In this document: positions 15,634 to 24,097 of the stretch, in pieces
Numbering within the stretch: the stretch's first letter is position 1
Layout: each line of letters begins with the position of its first letter
Assembly (NCBI RefSeq): GCF_036241575.1
Contig: NZ_CP108455.1
Location: 682,001-746,000, forward strand
DNA from: Streptomyces sp. NBC_01267
GTDB taxonomy: Bacteria; Actinomycetota; Actinomycetes; Streptomycetales; Streptomycetaceae
DNA length: 64,000 nucleotides
Direction: 5' to 3'
Made by a program: the position numbers and the translations under genes
The notes under the pieces: model-generated
What the model saw: the letters and a program-made list of their open reading frames with translations, nothing else
Told to the model about the DNA's origin: nothing
Databases searched by the model: none

Positions 15634-18030
15634 ATGAACCGAGGCACCACCAGGCGCACCGTCCTCGCCGGAGCGGCAGCGGTCGGCGCGGCCGTCGCGC
15701 TGCCGGTCACGTTCGCGTCCGCCCCGGCGCGGGCGGCGACCGGTGACGCGGCGGCGCTGCGCTCCCGCTGGCACACCCTGCTGACCGGCGGCCCGGATCT
15801 GGACCTGACGGACCCGCAGATCGCGGCGGCCGTCGCCCGGATCGGCAAGGCGGCCACCACCGCCGCGGCCGGGCTCGATCCGACGCGCACCGACGGCCTG
15901 TTCCCCGACCTGACCGGCACGACGCTCTCCAACCAGGTGACGACCGCGTTCAAGCGGCTCGCGACGATCGCGACCGCCTGGGCCGTCCCCGGCACCCCGC
16001 AGCACGGCGACACGGCGCTCCGCGATCTGCTGCTCGCCGGGGTCGACTGGATGCTGGCCCATCGCTACGGGCCGGGGCATGCCCGGTACGACAACGACTG
16101 GGACTGGGAGATCGGCTCGGCGCTCGCCCTCAACGACGCGTCGGTGCTGCTGTACGACGTACTCGGTACGGACCGGCTGACCCGGATCACCACAGCGGTG
16201 CGGGACTACACCCCGGACCCGAATCTGTGGCGGGCCGACCGGCAGATCGCGACCGGTGCCAACCGGGTGTGGGTGTCCACCGTGGTGGCCGTCCACGCGG
16301 TGCTGCGGGACGACGGCGACGATCTCGGCCGGGTGCGCGACGCTCTTTCGGACGTCGAGGGTTCCGGCGCCAACAGCGTGCTGGCCTTCAACGACGTGAG
16401 CGCGGCGGCGGAGGGCACCGGGGAGGGGTTCTACTCCGACGGTTCGTTCCTCCAGCACTACAAGCACCCGTACAACGGCGGCTACGGCAAGGAGCTGCTG
16501 AACAATCTCTCCCGGCTGCTGAATCTGCTCGCCGGTACCAACTGGTCGGTCACCGATCCCGATCTGGACAACGTCCGCGGCTGGGTCGACGAAGGGTTCG
16601 ACCCGCTGATCGCCCGTGGCGATGTGATGGCCTCGGTCTGCGGGCGCGAGATCGCCCGGCCCAGCAAACAGGGGCATGTGTCGGCCCAGACCGTCATCGA
16701 GGCGGTGGTACGTCTCGTTCCCACCTTCCCCGGTGCGACCGCCGACCGGTTCACCGCTCTGGTCAAGCAGTGGATCGCCGAGGACACCTACCGGGACTTC
16801 CTGGCCGTGACCGACCTGGCCTCGCTCGTCGCCGCCCGGCAGGTCATCGCCTCCGCGATCCCGGCGCGCGGCCGGCTGGTCGGCCACAAGCAGCACCCGC
16901 GGATGGACAAGGCGGCGCACCACCGGCCGTCGTTCGCCCTGGGCATCTCCGCGTACTCGACACGCGTCTACAACTACGAGTCGATCCAGAACGAGAACCT
17001 GCACGGCTGGCACCTCTCCGACGGCATGGTGCTGCTGTACACCGACGACCTCGGTCACTACAGCGAGGACTACTGGCCCACGGTCGACCCGGCGCGGCTG
17101 CCCGGTACCACCGTCGTCGCGGGCCGCCCCGCGGACGCGGCCGGACAGCGCACCACCAGTACGTCGGACTGGGCGGGCGGGACCGCGCTGCCCGGGACGA
17201 CGCTCGGCGCGTACGGCATGGAGCTGCGCGCGTACGGCTCCACGCTCACCGGGCTCAAGAGCTGGTTCTGCCTGGACGATGTGATCGCCTGCGTCGGCTC
17301 GGGCATCTCGGCCGGCGCGGGCACCGTCGAGACGGTCGTGGAGAACCGCAAACTGCGCGATCCGAAGGCGGCGCTGCTCGTCAACGGGGAGCCGGCCGCC
17401 ACCGACGCGGGCTGGTCGGCGGAGCTCGGCGAGGTGCGCTGGCTGCATCTGGAGGGGACCGGCGGTTATGTGTTCCCGCGGGCCGCGACCGTGCGGGCGC
17501 TGCGGGAGGAACGTACGGCGACCTGGCGCGAGATCAACACCAAGTACGGCACGGACACCCCGGTGACGCGGCCGTACCTGACGCTGTGGCAGGACCACGG
17601 GACGACTCCGGACGGTGCGGGGTACTTCTGGCTCCAGGCCCCGGCCGCCTCGGCCGAGCGCACCGAACTCTGGTCGGACGCGCCGCCGGTCGAGCTGGTC
17701 GCCGCCTCCACCGCGGTCCACGCGGTGCGGCGCCCGACGGACGGGCTGCTCGCCGCGAACTTCTGGACCGCGGGCACCGCGCAGGACCTCGCGTCGGACG
17801 GCGCCGCGTCGGTGCTCGTACGGCCGGAGGGCAGCACGGTCACCGTCTCGCTCTCCGATCCCACCCAGCTGCGTTCCTCCGTCGTCCTCGATCTGGCGCA
17901 GCGCGGTCTCACGGTCGTCTCCGCCGATCCCGGGGTGCGGACAGCGCCCACCACGGAGGGCATCCGGATCACCGCCGACACCTCGGGCCGCCATGGCGCG
18001 CCCCTCGGTCTCACCCTGAAGAGGAGCTAG
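15634..18030 (+). CDS. Secreted PL8-family polysaccharide lyase (hyaluronate/chondroitin AC/xanthan lyase type)
   Basis: About 798 residues with a Tat signal (TRRTVLAGAAAVG; cleavage near ARA-ATG). The helical domain contains DNDWDWEIG (about 150-158), TGANRVW (about 206; catalytic Asn), SFLQHYKHPYNGGYG (about 270-285; catalytic His and Tyr) and GREIAR (about 335; Arg), the order found in PL8 lyases. A beta-sandwich domain with NENLHGWHLSDGM follows. PL8 enzymes cleave hyaluronan, chondroitin or xanthan by beta-elimination. ATG at 15634 follows GTGAGGG; an in-frame GTG at 15622 that overlaps the SGNH stop is an alternative start. This is the main extracellular depolymerase of the locus. Confidence 0.92.
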   Translation: MNRGTTRRTVLAGAAAVGAAVALPVTFASAPARAATGDAAALRSRWHTLLTGGPDLDLTDPQIAAAVARIGKAATTAAAGLDPTRTDGLFPDLTGTTLSNQVTTAFKRLATIATAWAVPGTPQHGDTALRDLLLAGVDWMLAHRYGPGHARYDNDWDWEIGSALALNDASVLLYDVLGTDRLTRITTAVRDYTPDPNLWRADRQIATGANRVWVSTVVAVHAVLRDDGDDLGRVRDALSDVEGSGANSVLAFNDVSAAAEGTGEGFYSDGSFLQHYKHPYNGGYGKELLNNLSRLLNLLAGTNWSVTDPDLDNVRGWVDEGFDPLIARGDVMASVCGREIARPSKQGHVSAQTVIEAVVRLVPTFPGATADRFTALVKQWIAEDTYRDFLAVTDLASLVAARQVIASAIPARGRLVGHKQHPRMDKAAHHRPSFALGISAYSTRVYNYESIQNENLHGWHLSDGMVLLYTDDLGHYSEDYWPTVDPARLPGTTVVAGRPADAAGQRTTSTSDWAGGTALPGTTLGAYGMELRAYGSTLTGLKSWFCLDDVIACVGSGISAGAGTVETVVENRKLRDPKAALLVNGEPAATDAGWSAELGEVRWLHLEGTGGYVFPRAATVRALREERTATWREINTKYGTDTPVTRPYLTLWQDHGTTPDGAGYFWLQAPAASAERTELWSDAPPVELVAASTAVHAVRRPTDGLLAANFWTAGTAQDLASDGAASVLVRPEGSTVTVSLSDPTQLRSSVVLDLAQRGLTVVSADPGVRTAPTTEGIRITADTSGRHGAPLGLTLKRS

Positions 18031-18034
18031 ACCC

Positions 18035-19009
18035 TTGCTGTTCGACATGGAGCTGGAACGGTTGCGCGAGTACCGTCCCGAGCCGCAGGAACCGGCGGAC
18101 TTCGACGCCTTCTGGGACAGGACGCTCACCGAGGCGGCCCGCTGTCCCCTGGGCGCGGAGTTCGTTCCGTACGACGCCGGGTTCGCGACCGTCGACGTGT
18201 TCGACGTGACGTTCGGCGGCTGGGGCGGGCAGCCGGTCAAGGCCTGGCTGCTGCTGCCCCGCGGCCGTGCCGAGCCGCTGCCCGCCGTGGTGCAGTACAT
18301 CGGCTACAACGGCGGCCGGGGCGTCCCGTACTCCTGGCTGACCTGGAGCGCCCTCGGCTACGCCCATCTGGTGATGGACAACCGGGGCCAGGGCGGCGGC
18401 GGCAAGCTGACCGCCGACACCCCGGACATCGGCCCCGACGGTCACGGTTCGTCGTCCCCCGGTTTCCTCACCCGTGGCATCGAGAACCCGGACCTGCACT
18501 ACTACCGGCGTCTGATCACCGACGCGGTCCGTGCGGTGGACGCGGCGAAGGCGCATCCGGCCGTCGACGCCACCCGGGTCGCGGTGCTCGGCGGAAGCCA
18601 GGGCGGCGGGCTGTCACTGGCGGTGGCCGGGCTGCGGGACGACGTGGTGGCGGCCGTCGCCGACGTGCCGTTCCTCTGTCACTACCGGCGCGCCTCACAG
18701 ATCACCGACTCGGGTCCGTACGCGGAGATCGCCCGGTGGCTCTCCGGGCACCGGTTCCGGATCGAGGAGGCGATGGAGACGCTCTCGTACTTCGACGGGG
18801 TCAACTTCGCGGCGCGGGCGACCGTCCCCGGGTGGTTCTCGGTGGGGCTGATGGACAGGGTCTGCCCGTCGTCGACGGTCTTCGCGGCGTACCACCGCTA
18901 TGCGGGTCCGGCCGAGATCGAGGTGTTCCCGTACAACGGCCACGAGGGCGGTGCCGAGTACGACCTTCCGCGCAAGATAGCGGCGTTGCGCGGGGTGTTC
19001 GACCAGTAG
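18035..19009 (+). CDS. CE7-family acetylesterase / cephalosporin-C-deacetylase-like
   Basis: A 324-residue alpha/beta hydrolase with no signal peptide. It shows the CE7 motifs: RGQ (in MDNRGQGGGG, about 113), GGSQGGG nucleophile elbow (Ser at about 187), MDRVCPS (Asp at about 272) and NGHEGG (His at about 302). Length matches acetyl xylan esterases of CE7, which remove acetyl groups from oligosaccharides in the cytoplasm. The TTG at 18035 is preceded by GAGGAG at 8 bases and is preferred; an ATG at 18047 is possible. It is the last gene of the operon (4-base gap after the PL8 gene) and pairs with the secreted SGNH esterase to give deacetylation on both sides of the membrane. Confidence 0.88.
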   Translation: MLFDMELERLREYRPEPQEPADFDAFWDRTLTEAARCPLGAEFVPYDAGFATVDVFDVTFGGWGGQPVKAWLLLPRGRAEPLPAVVQYIGYNGGRGVPYSWLTWSALGYAHLVMDNRGQGGGGKLTADTPDIGPDGHGSSSPGFLTRGIENPDLHYYRRLITDAVRAVDAAKAHPAVDATRVAVLGGSQGGGLSLAVAGLRDDVVAAVADVPFLCHYRRASQITDSGPYAEIARWLSGHRFRIEEAMETLSYFDGVNFAARATVPGWFSVGLMDRVCPSSTVFAAYHRYAGPAEIEVFPYNGHEGGAEYDLPRKIAALRGVFDQ

Positions 19010-19136
19010 CCGCCTCCCTGTCGTACGTTTTCATACAGATCGTGGTTTCTTGCGTGGACTCATGGACTGCCTGCGGCCCGACTTCTAGCCTTTCGGCGTC
19101 CGCAGAGTTCCTCACGAGCCGCAAGGACGTACGTCT

Positions 19137-21044
19137 GTGACACCTCCCCCACACCGACTGCTCCGCCGCGGCCTGTCCGCCTCGCTCACCATGGCTCTCG
19201 CCGTGGCCGGGACGGCCGCCGCAGTGGTCCTGTCCGCCGCCCCCGCCGCTCAGGCGGCGGGGGTGCCCGCCCCCTCCCCCGTCGGGATCTCCGGCCGCGG
19301 TGCCACCGTGCCGTTCAAGGAGCAGGAGGCCGAGTACGCCGCCACCAACGGCACTCCGATCGGCCCCGACCGCCTCTACGGGCACCTCGCGTCCGAGGCA
19401 TCGGGACGTCAGGCCGTGACGCTCGACGCCCCCGGCCAGTACGTGGAGTTCACCCTCACGGCTCCCGCCGACGCCATGTCGTTCCGCTACTCGCTGCCGG
19501 ACAGTCCGGACGGTGCCGGTCGCGACGCGTCCATCGACCTCAAGGTCGACGGCAACCAGCTCAAGAGCGTGCCGGTGACATCCAAGTACAGCTGGTACTA
19601 CGGCAGTTATCCCTTCAACAACAACCCGGGCGACACCGACCCGCACCACTTCTACGACGAGACACGCACCCTGTTCGGGTCGACGCTGGCGGCCGGCACC
19701 AAGGTCCGCCTCCAGGTCTCGTCCACCGCCCAGTCGCCGACGTTCACCATCGATCTCGCCGACTTCGAGCAGGTGGCCGCGCCGATCGGCAAGCCCTCCG
19801 GCGCCCTGGACGTGGTGAGCGACTTCGGCGCGGACCCGACCGGGGCCGCGGACTCGACCGCCAGGATCCAGGCGGCGGTCGACGCGGGCACGGCACAGGG
19901 CAGGACGGTCTACATCCCGCAGGGCACCTTCCAAGTGCGGGACCACATCGTGGTCGACAAGGTGACCCTGGCCGGGGCGGGCCCCTGGTACAGCGTGCTG
20001 ACCGGGCGCGATCCGACCGACCGGAGCAAGGCCGTCGGGGTGTACGGAAAGTACGCAGCGGCGGGCGGCAGCAGCGGCGTCACCCTCAAGGACTTCGCCG
20101 TCATGGGCGACATCCGCGAGCGGGAGGACAACGCTCAGGTCAATGCCATCGGAGGCGCGCTCTCCGACTCCACGGTCGACGACGTATGGATGCAGCACAC
20201 CAAGGTCGGGGCGTGGATGGACGGCCCGATGAACAACTTCACCATCAAGAACAGCCGCATCCTCGATCAGACCGCGGACGGCGTCAACTTCCACACGGGC
20301 GTCACCAATTCCACGGTCACCCAGACCTTTGTGCGTAACACCGGTGACGACGGTCTGGCGATGTGGGCGGAGAACGTCCCGAACGTCAACGACACGTTCA
20401 CGTTCGACACGGTGGTCCTGCCGGTCCTGGCGAACAACATCGCCACGTACGGCGGCAAGGACATCACCCTCTCGGACAACGTCATGGCGGACACCGTGAC
20501 CAATGGCGGTGGACTGCATGTCGCCAACCGCTATCCGGGGGTCGACTCCGCTCACGGCACGGCGGTCTCCGGTACCACGACAGCCGCGCGCAACACCCTG
20601 ATCCGGGCCGGGAACAACGACTTCAACTGGCAGTTCGGCGTCGGGGCCATCTGGTTCAGCGGGCTCAACGAACCGGTCAACGGCAATATCGACATCACCG
20701 ACAGCGAGATCCTGGACAGCTCCTACGCCGCGATCATGCTCATCGACCATGCGACGAACGGGCTGCACTTCACGAACGTCAGGATCGACGGGGCCGGAAC
20801 CTACGCGCTCCAGATCCAGGCTCCCGGCACCGCGTCGTTCACCGGCGTCACCGCCACCCACATCGCACAGTCGAACCCGATCCACAACTGTGTCGGGGCC
20901 GGCTTCGAGATCACCCGGGGAGCGGGCAACTCCGGATGGTACGCCGACCCACCGGCCTGCCCCGGGACGTGGCCCGCTCCCGTGTGGACCAACGGTGGTG
21001 TGCCGGGCGGCACCACCCGGGCGGATCTGCCCATGGCTCCTTGA
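19137..21044 (+). CDS. Secreted GH87-like alpha-1,3-glucanase (mycodextranase type)
   Basis: A 635-residue exported protein. A signal peptide with basic n-region ends near AAQA-AGV (about residue 40). An N-terminal beta domain (about 50-215) precedes a pectate-lyase-fold beta-helix that starts DFGADPTGAADSTARIQAAV. TADGVNFHTG followed by RNTGDDGLAMW (Asp pair at about 403-404) matches the GH87 catalytic block, where a DD pair and a preceding Asp are required. GH87 enzymes hydrolyse alpha-1,3-glucan of fungal walls or mixed nigeran-type glucans. Start GTG at 19137 after GCAAGGACG. It is separated from the CE7 gene by 127 bases and followed by a strong terminator, so it is probably a single-gene unit rather than part of the uronate operon. 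Confidence 0.8.
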   Translation: MTPPPHRLLRRGLSASLTMALAVAGTAAAVVLSAAPAAQAAGVPAPSPVGISGRGATVPFKEQEAEYAATNGTPIGPDRLYGHLASEASGRQAVTLDAPGQYVEFTLTAPADAMSFRYSLPDSPDGAGRDASIDLKVDGNQLKSVPVTSKYSWYYGSYPFNNNPGDTDPHHFYDETRTLFGSTLAAGTKVRLQVSSTAQSPTFTIDLADFEQVAAPIGKPSGALDVVSDFGADPTGAADSTARIQAAVDAGTAQGRTVYIPQGTFQVRDHIVVDKVTLAGAGPWYSVLTGRDPTDRSKAVGVYGKYAAAGGSSGVTLKDFAVMGDIREREDNAQVNAIGGALSDSTVDDVWMQHTKVGAWMDGPMNNFTIKNSRILDQTADGVNFHTGVTNSTVTQTFVRNTGDDGLAMWAENVPNVNDTFTFDTVVLPVLANNIATYGGKDITLSDNVMADTVTNGGGLHVANRYPGVDSAHGTAVSGTTTAARNTLIRAGNNDFNWQFGVGAIWFSGLNEPVNGNIDITDSEILDSSYAAIMLIDHATNGLHFTNVRIDGAGTYALQIQAPGTASFTGVTATHIAQSNPIHNCVGAGFEITRGAGNSGWYADPPACPGTWPAPVWTNGGVPGGTTRADLPMAP

Positions 21045-21090
21045 GACCGGTGCCCCGCCTGTCCCCGAGAGGGCCGGCGGGGCACCGGTC
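21045..21090 (+). terminator. Strong terminator after the GH87-like gene
   Basis: A perfect 15-bp stem (21045-21059 with 21076-21090, arm GACCGGTGCCCCGCC) and 16-base loop starts immediately after the TGA. A T-poor stem with TGTCCCC after it is typical of high-GC intrinsic terminators. Confidence 0.85.
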
Positions 21091-21181
21091 TGTCCCCACC
21101 AGGCGACCTGCGCGCAGCGGGCGTAGGCTCTTCGTGCACAGTTCGCACGCCCTTGACCAGGTACATCTCAAGGAGGCGACG

Positions 21182-21943
21182 TTGACCGGACACCGTACGG
21201 CCAAGCCTCTGGCAGTGTGCTCAGCAGCAGTCGTTCTGACGATCGCAGCGGGCAGCTCGGCCAGCGCGGACAGCGGCACCGGCTCGCTGTCGGCTCAGCA
21301 GATCGGCCAGAAAGCACACGACGCCCTCTTCTCGTCGACATCGCTGCACCTCAAGGTCCAGGGTAGTTTCGACGAGTCGGGCAACGCCTCGTCCATCGAC
21401 CTCACGCTCGACAAGCAGGCCAATTGCAAGGGCTCGGTGAGCGTGGGCGGGCAGGGCTCCATCCAGATCGTCAAGCGGGGAAACTCCGTCTGGATCAAGC
21501 CGGACGCGACGTTCTGGAAGAACCAGGTTCCGGGTGGCAACGCGACGTCCGCGGTGCTGCACGGGCGCTACCTGGGAGGCTCCGCGAAGGAATCCCCACT
21601 GGAGGACATCGCGCAGGTCTGCGATCTGAACGCCTTCCTCAGCGCGACCAAGGACGACACAGGTGACTCGCCGAACGCGCTGACCAAGGGCAAGGAGACC
21701 ACGGTCGACGGAGTCGCCGTCATCCCGCTCAGCAGCGAGCGCAACGGCCGCAAGGAGATCCTGTACGTCGCGGCGCACGGGAAGGCGTATCCCGTCCGGC
21801 TCTCCGTGCAGGGCAACACCGCCCACGCGACCGTCGGCTTCTCCGACTTCGACAAGCCGGTGCCGACGAGTACGCCGACGCCCGACCAGACGGTCGACCT
21901 GTCGAAGCTGCGCGAACAGGTGGGACCGGCCAACGCAGCATGA
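21182..21943 (+). CDS. Secreted LppX/LolA-like protein of unknown function
   Basis: A 253-residue exported protein. The TTG at 21182 is preceded by AAGGAGG at five bases, an excellent site; no better start lies before the signal peptide (VCSAAVVLTIAAGSSASA). The mature part is beta-rich (SSLHLKVQGSFDESGNASSIDLTLD; GSIQIVKRGNSVWIKPDATFWKN) and resembles LppX/LprG- or LolA-type lipid-binding folds found in many streptomycete secreted proteins. There is no lipobox at the cleavage point, so it is probably not lipidated unless the Cys at residue 13 is used. The function is unknown. A perfect terminator lies between it and the next, convergent gene. Confidence 0.7.
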   Translation: MTGHRTAKPLAVCSAAVVLTIAAGSSASADSGTGSLSAQQIGQKAHDALFSSTSLHLKVQGSFDESGNASSIDLTLDKQANCKGSVSVGGQGSIQIVKRGNSVWIKPDATFWKNQVPGGNATSAVLHGRYLGGSAKESPLEDIAQVCDLNAFLSATKDDTGDSPNALTKGKETTVDGVAVIPLSSERNGRKEILYVAAHGKAYPVRLSVQGNTAHATVGFSDFDKPVPTSTPTPDQTVDLSKLREQVGPANAA

Positions 21944-21953
21944 GCCGGCCGTG

Positions 21954-21989
21954 TCCGAGGGCCCCACCGACCGCGGTGGGGCCCTCGGA
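21954..21989. terminator. Bidirectional terminator between convergent genes
   Basis: A perfect 15-bp inverted repeat (arm TCCGAGGGCCCCACC, 21954-21968 with 21975-21989) with a 6-base loop, located between the stops at 21943 (+) and 22008 (-). Symmetric, so it can serve both genes. Confidence 0.88.
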
Positions 21990-22007
21990 CCGCTCCTGGG
22001 GCGCTGC

Positions 22008-23861
22008 TCAGACCGTCCCGCGTCCCGAGCGGCGGCGGATCGCCACAGCGACCCCCGCGCCGCCCAGCACGACCACGCCGAGGACGGCCCCGGTGAGCAG
22101 GACGGGCTGATCGGATCCTTCCGCGGCGAGCTCCTGGACCGCGGCGCTCCGCGTCTGCGGGTGCGAGATCTCCGTGGTGACGGGTGCGACGGGCCGGATC
22201 GGGCCGACCGACTTGACCGACCCGTCCTTGTTCAGCAGCACCTGCTTGCCGTTGGGGTGCTTGAAGTCGAGCATCCCGGCCAGCGAACCGGCCCGGGTGT
22301 CGAAGGAGTGGTCACCGATGCGTTCGGTGTGCCAGTTCTCCTCGACGAATTTGATGATCGAGGTCTGCTCGGTCCTGGTGTGGTCGATCCGGTTGACCTT
22401 GCCGTAGGGCGAGATGACCATCAGCGGCTGCCGCGCTCCGGGACCGCACCGGTCGGCGTAACCGCCTGTGGCCTTCGGGCCGTTCTGGCAGGCGGGCGAG
22501 TCAACGGTCTTGCCGTTCGTCTGCTTCGTGGTGTCGTCGGAGCCGTTCAGCGGCTTGGCGTAGACGTGGTCGTACCAGCCGTCCGAGTCGTCGTAGGCGA
22601 GGACGACCGCGGTGTCCTTCCACTGCGGAGCCTGCTGGATCTTGTTGATCTGGCCGATGAGGAAGTCCTGTTCATCGGTGGGATCGGAGTATCCGGCGTG
22701 CCCGTCCTGGTAGGAGGGGGCCTTGAGGAAGCTCACCGAGGGGAGGTGACCGGACTTGAGGGCCGCGTCGAAGTCCGTGAGGTCGTAGTTGTGGTTGGCC
22801 CGGCCCGCGTGGCCGATCTCGGCGACGGACTTCGGAGCCAGGTGGTGCGGGTTCGCGGTCGAGCTGTAGTACGCGAAGGGGTTGTGGTGCGGGCTGTAGT
22901 CCACGACCTGCTCGCCGCCGACGTTGGCGTGGGTGGTGCCGCCGCACTTGGCGAGGTCGTCCGACTTGCCGTTCCAGGCGGTGCTCGGGCGGAAGCCGCC
23001 CTGGAACCAGCCCCAGCTCACGTTCTTCTCGTTGAGCCGGTCGCCGATGTTCTTGCCGCCCAGTTCGGCGAGGGAGGACGTGCTGGTGTGATCGTTGCCC
23101 GAGCAGTCGTCGTAGGCCGGGTCCGGGTCGGTGATCATGGTGCCGACGCCGTGCGCATCCGGCGAGGCGACCGCCGCGGGATCGGGCTTGTCGGTCCGGA
23201 CCGGGTGCTCGGTCGATGACTTCGGGTCGGTCGACACCACACCGTGCGTCTGCCCCGACACCAGCTCGATCGCTCCCGGCGTCGAGGGGCCGTACGCGGA
23301 ACCGAAGGAGTTGTCGTTGAGTGCGTAGTGCTGGGCGTAGTTCCACATGGCGGTGACGGTGTTGCCGTCGAAGTAGTCCATGGCCAGCCCGGGTTCACCG
23401 AAGAGATGGCCCGAGCACTTGCCCGAGTCGGTGTTCTCCACGAACTTGTCGGCCTTGCCGCCGTTGTACGCGTACTGCTCCGGACCGTACGAGTGGTTCT
23501 GGTCGCAGGTCATGGCCTGGTCCGGGCCGAGGCGCTTGGGCAGGTACTGATTGGGGTTCTTGTCGAGCAGCCCGGCGGTGCGCAGGTTGTCGATGTCGCG
23601 GGGGGTGCGCGGGGACGGGGTGAACTTCGTCCCGTCGGTGTTCGCAGCCTGCGGATAGGTAGCGAAGTAGTGGTCGAAGGAGATGTTCTCGTCGAAGAGA
23701 ACCACCAGATGTTTGACGGGGGTGGCCGTGGCACTGCCGGAGTGATGCCCGGCGGGCGCCGCGGCCCAGGTGGGCGCCGCCCCGCCGAGCACGGTGAGCG
23801 CGGCGGCTCCGGCCAGTGCTCCCCAGCGCCGCGCGCCCGTCTTCCTTCCGGTGCTGCCCAT
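22008..23861 (-). CDS. Surface-anchored phospholipase C / acid phosphatase-like phosphoesterase
   Basis: A 617-residue exported protein of the phosphoesterase (PLC/AcpA) family. Start ATG at 23861 begins a signal peptide (GRKTGARRWGALAGAAALTVLGG) cut near residue 34. The catalytic region starts LVVLFDENISFDHYFATYP (the ExxSFDHYFG-like metal and nucleophile block) and continues with STPGAIELVSGQTHG and LAYDDSDGWYDHV, the second metal-binding site. Most homologues end at about 520-550 residues; here the tail (about 585-610, LLTGAVLGVVVLGGAGVAVAI) is a single transmembrane helix followed by RRRSGRGTV, so the enzyme may stay on the cell surface. There is no LPXTG. It is a single-gene unit. Confidence 0.85.
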   Translation of the reverse strand: MGSTGRKTGARRWGALAGAAALTVLGGAAPTWAAAPAGHHSGSATATPVKHLVVLFDENISFDHYFATYPQAANTDGTKFTPSPRTPRDIDNLRTAGLLDKNPNQYLPKRLGPDQAMTCDQNHSYGPEQYAYNGGKADKFVENTDSGKCSGHLFGEPGLAMDYFDGNTVTAMWNYAQHYALNDNSFGSAYGPSTPGAIELVSGQTHGVVSTDPKSSTEHPVRTDKPDPAAVASPDAHGVGTMITDPDPAYDDCSGNDHTSTSSLAELGGKNIGDRLNEKNVSWGWFQGGFRPSTAWNGKSDDLAKCGGTTHANVGGEQVVDYSPHHNPFAYYSSTANPHHLAPKSVAEIGHAGRANHNYDLTDFDAALKSGHLPSVSFLKAPSYQDGHAGYSDPTDEQDFLIGQINKIQQAPQWKDTAVVLAYDDSDGWYDHVYAKPLNGSDDTTKQTNGKTVDSPACQNGPKATGGYADRCGPGARQPLMVISPYGKVNRIDHTRTEQTSIIKFVEENWHTERIGDHSFDTRAGSLAGMLDFKHPNGKQVLLNKDGSVKSVGPIRPVAPVTTEISHPQTRSAAVQELAAEGSDQPVLLTGAVLGVVVLGGAGVAVAIRRRSGRGTV

Positions 23862-24033
23862 ACGGTTCCGCCCTTCACTCCGACCGGCGCATCTGTCATG
23901 CACCACTCAACGCGACACGATCCATCACCATGTCACGAGAGTGAACACCCGGTGTACGGCGCGACAACAAAAAGTTGACCAACCATCCGTTCGACGCACC
24001 GTCAGGCGCCGCCCCGGGCCCGCCCGGTCCGCC

Positions 24034-24097
24034 AGGACGTCCTGCGCACGTCAGCCCGTCAGGACCGTCAGGACCGTCAGGACGTCCTGCGCACGTC
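24034..24097. repeat. 19-bp direct repeat duplicating the end of the efeO-like gene
   Basis: AGGACGTCCTGCGCACGTC occurs at 24034-24052 and 24079-24097, with three AGGACCGTC-like 9-mers between. The second copy encodes the last residues DVRRTS of the EfeO-like protein and the first is downstream of its stop, so the tail has been duplicated. Confidence 0.85.

Noticed and set aside
23862..23960. Possible PHO box upstream of the phospholipase/phosphatase-like gene
   Set aside because: One GTTCACT-like heptamer is present on the minus strand, but no second repeat at the required 11-base spacing matches well.
24034..24097. Possible CRISPR-like array
   Set aside because: Only two copies of a 19-mer with 9-base internal repeats; no spacers of regular length.
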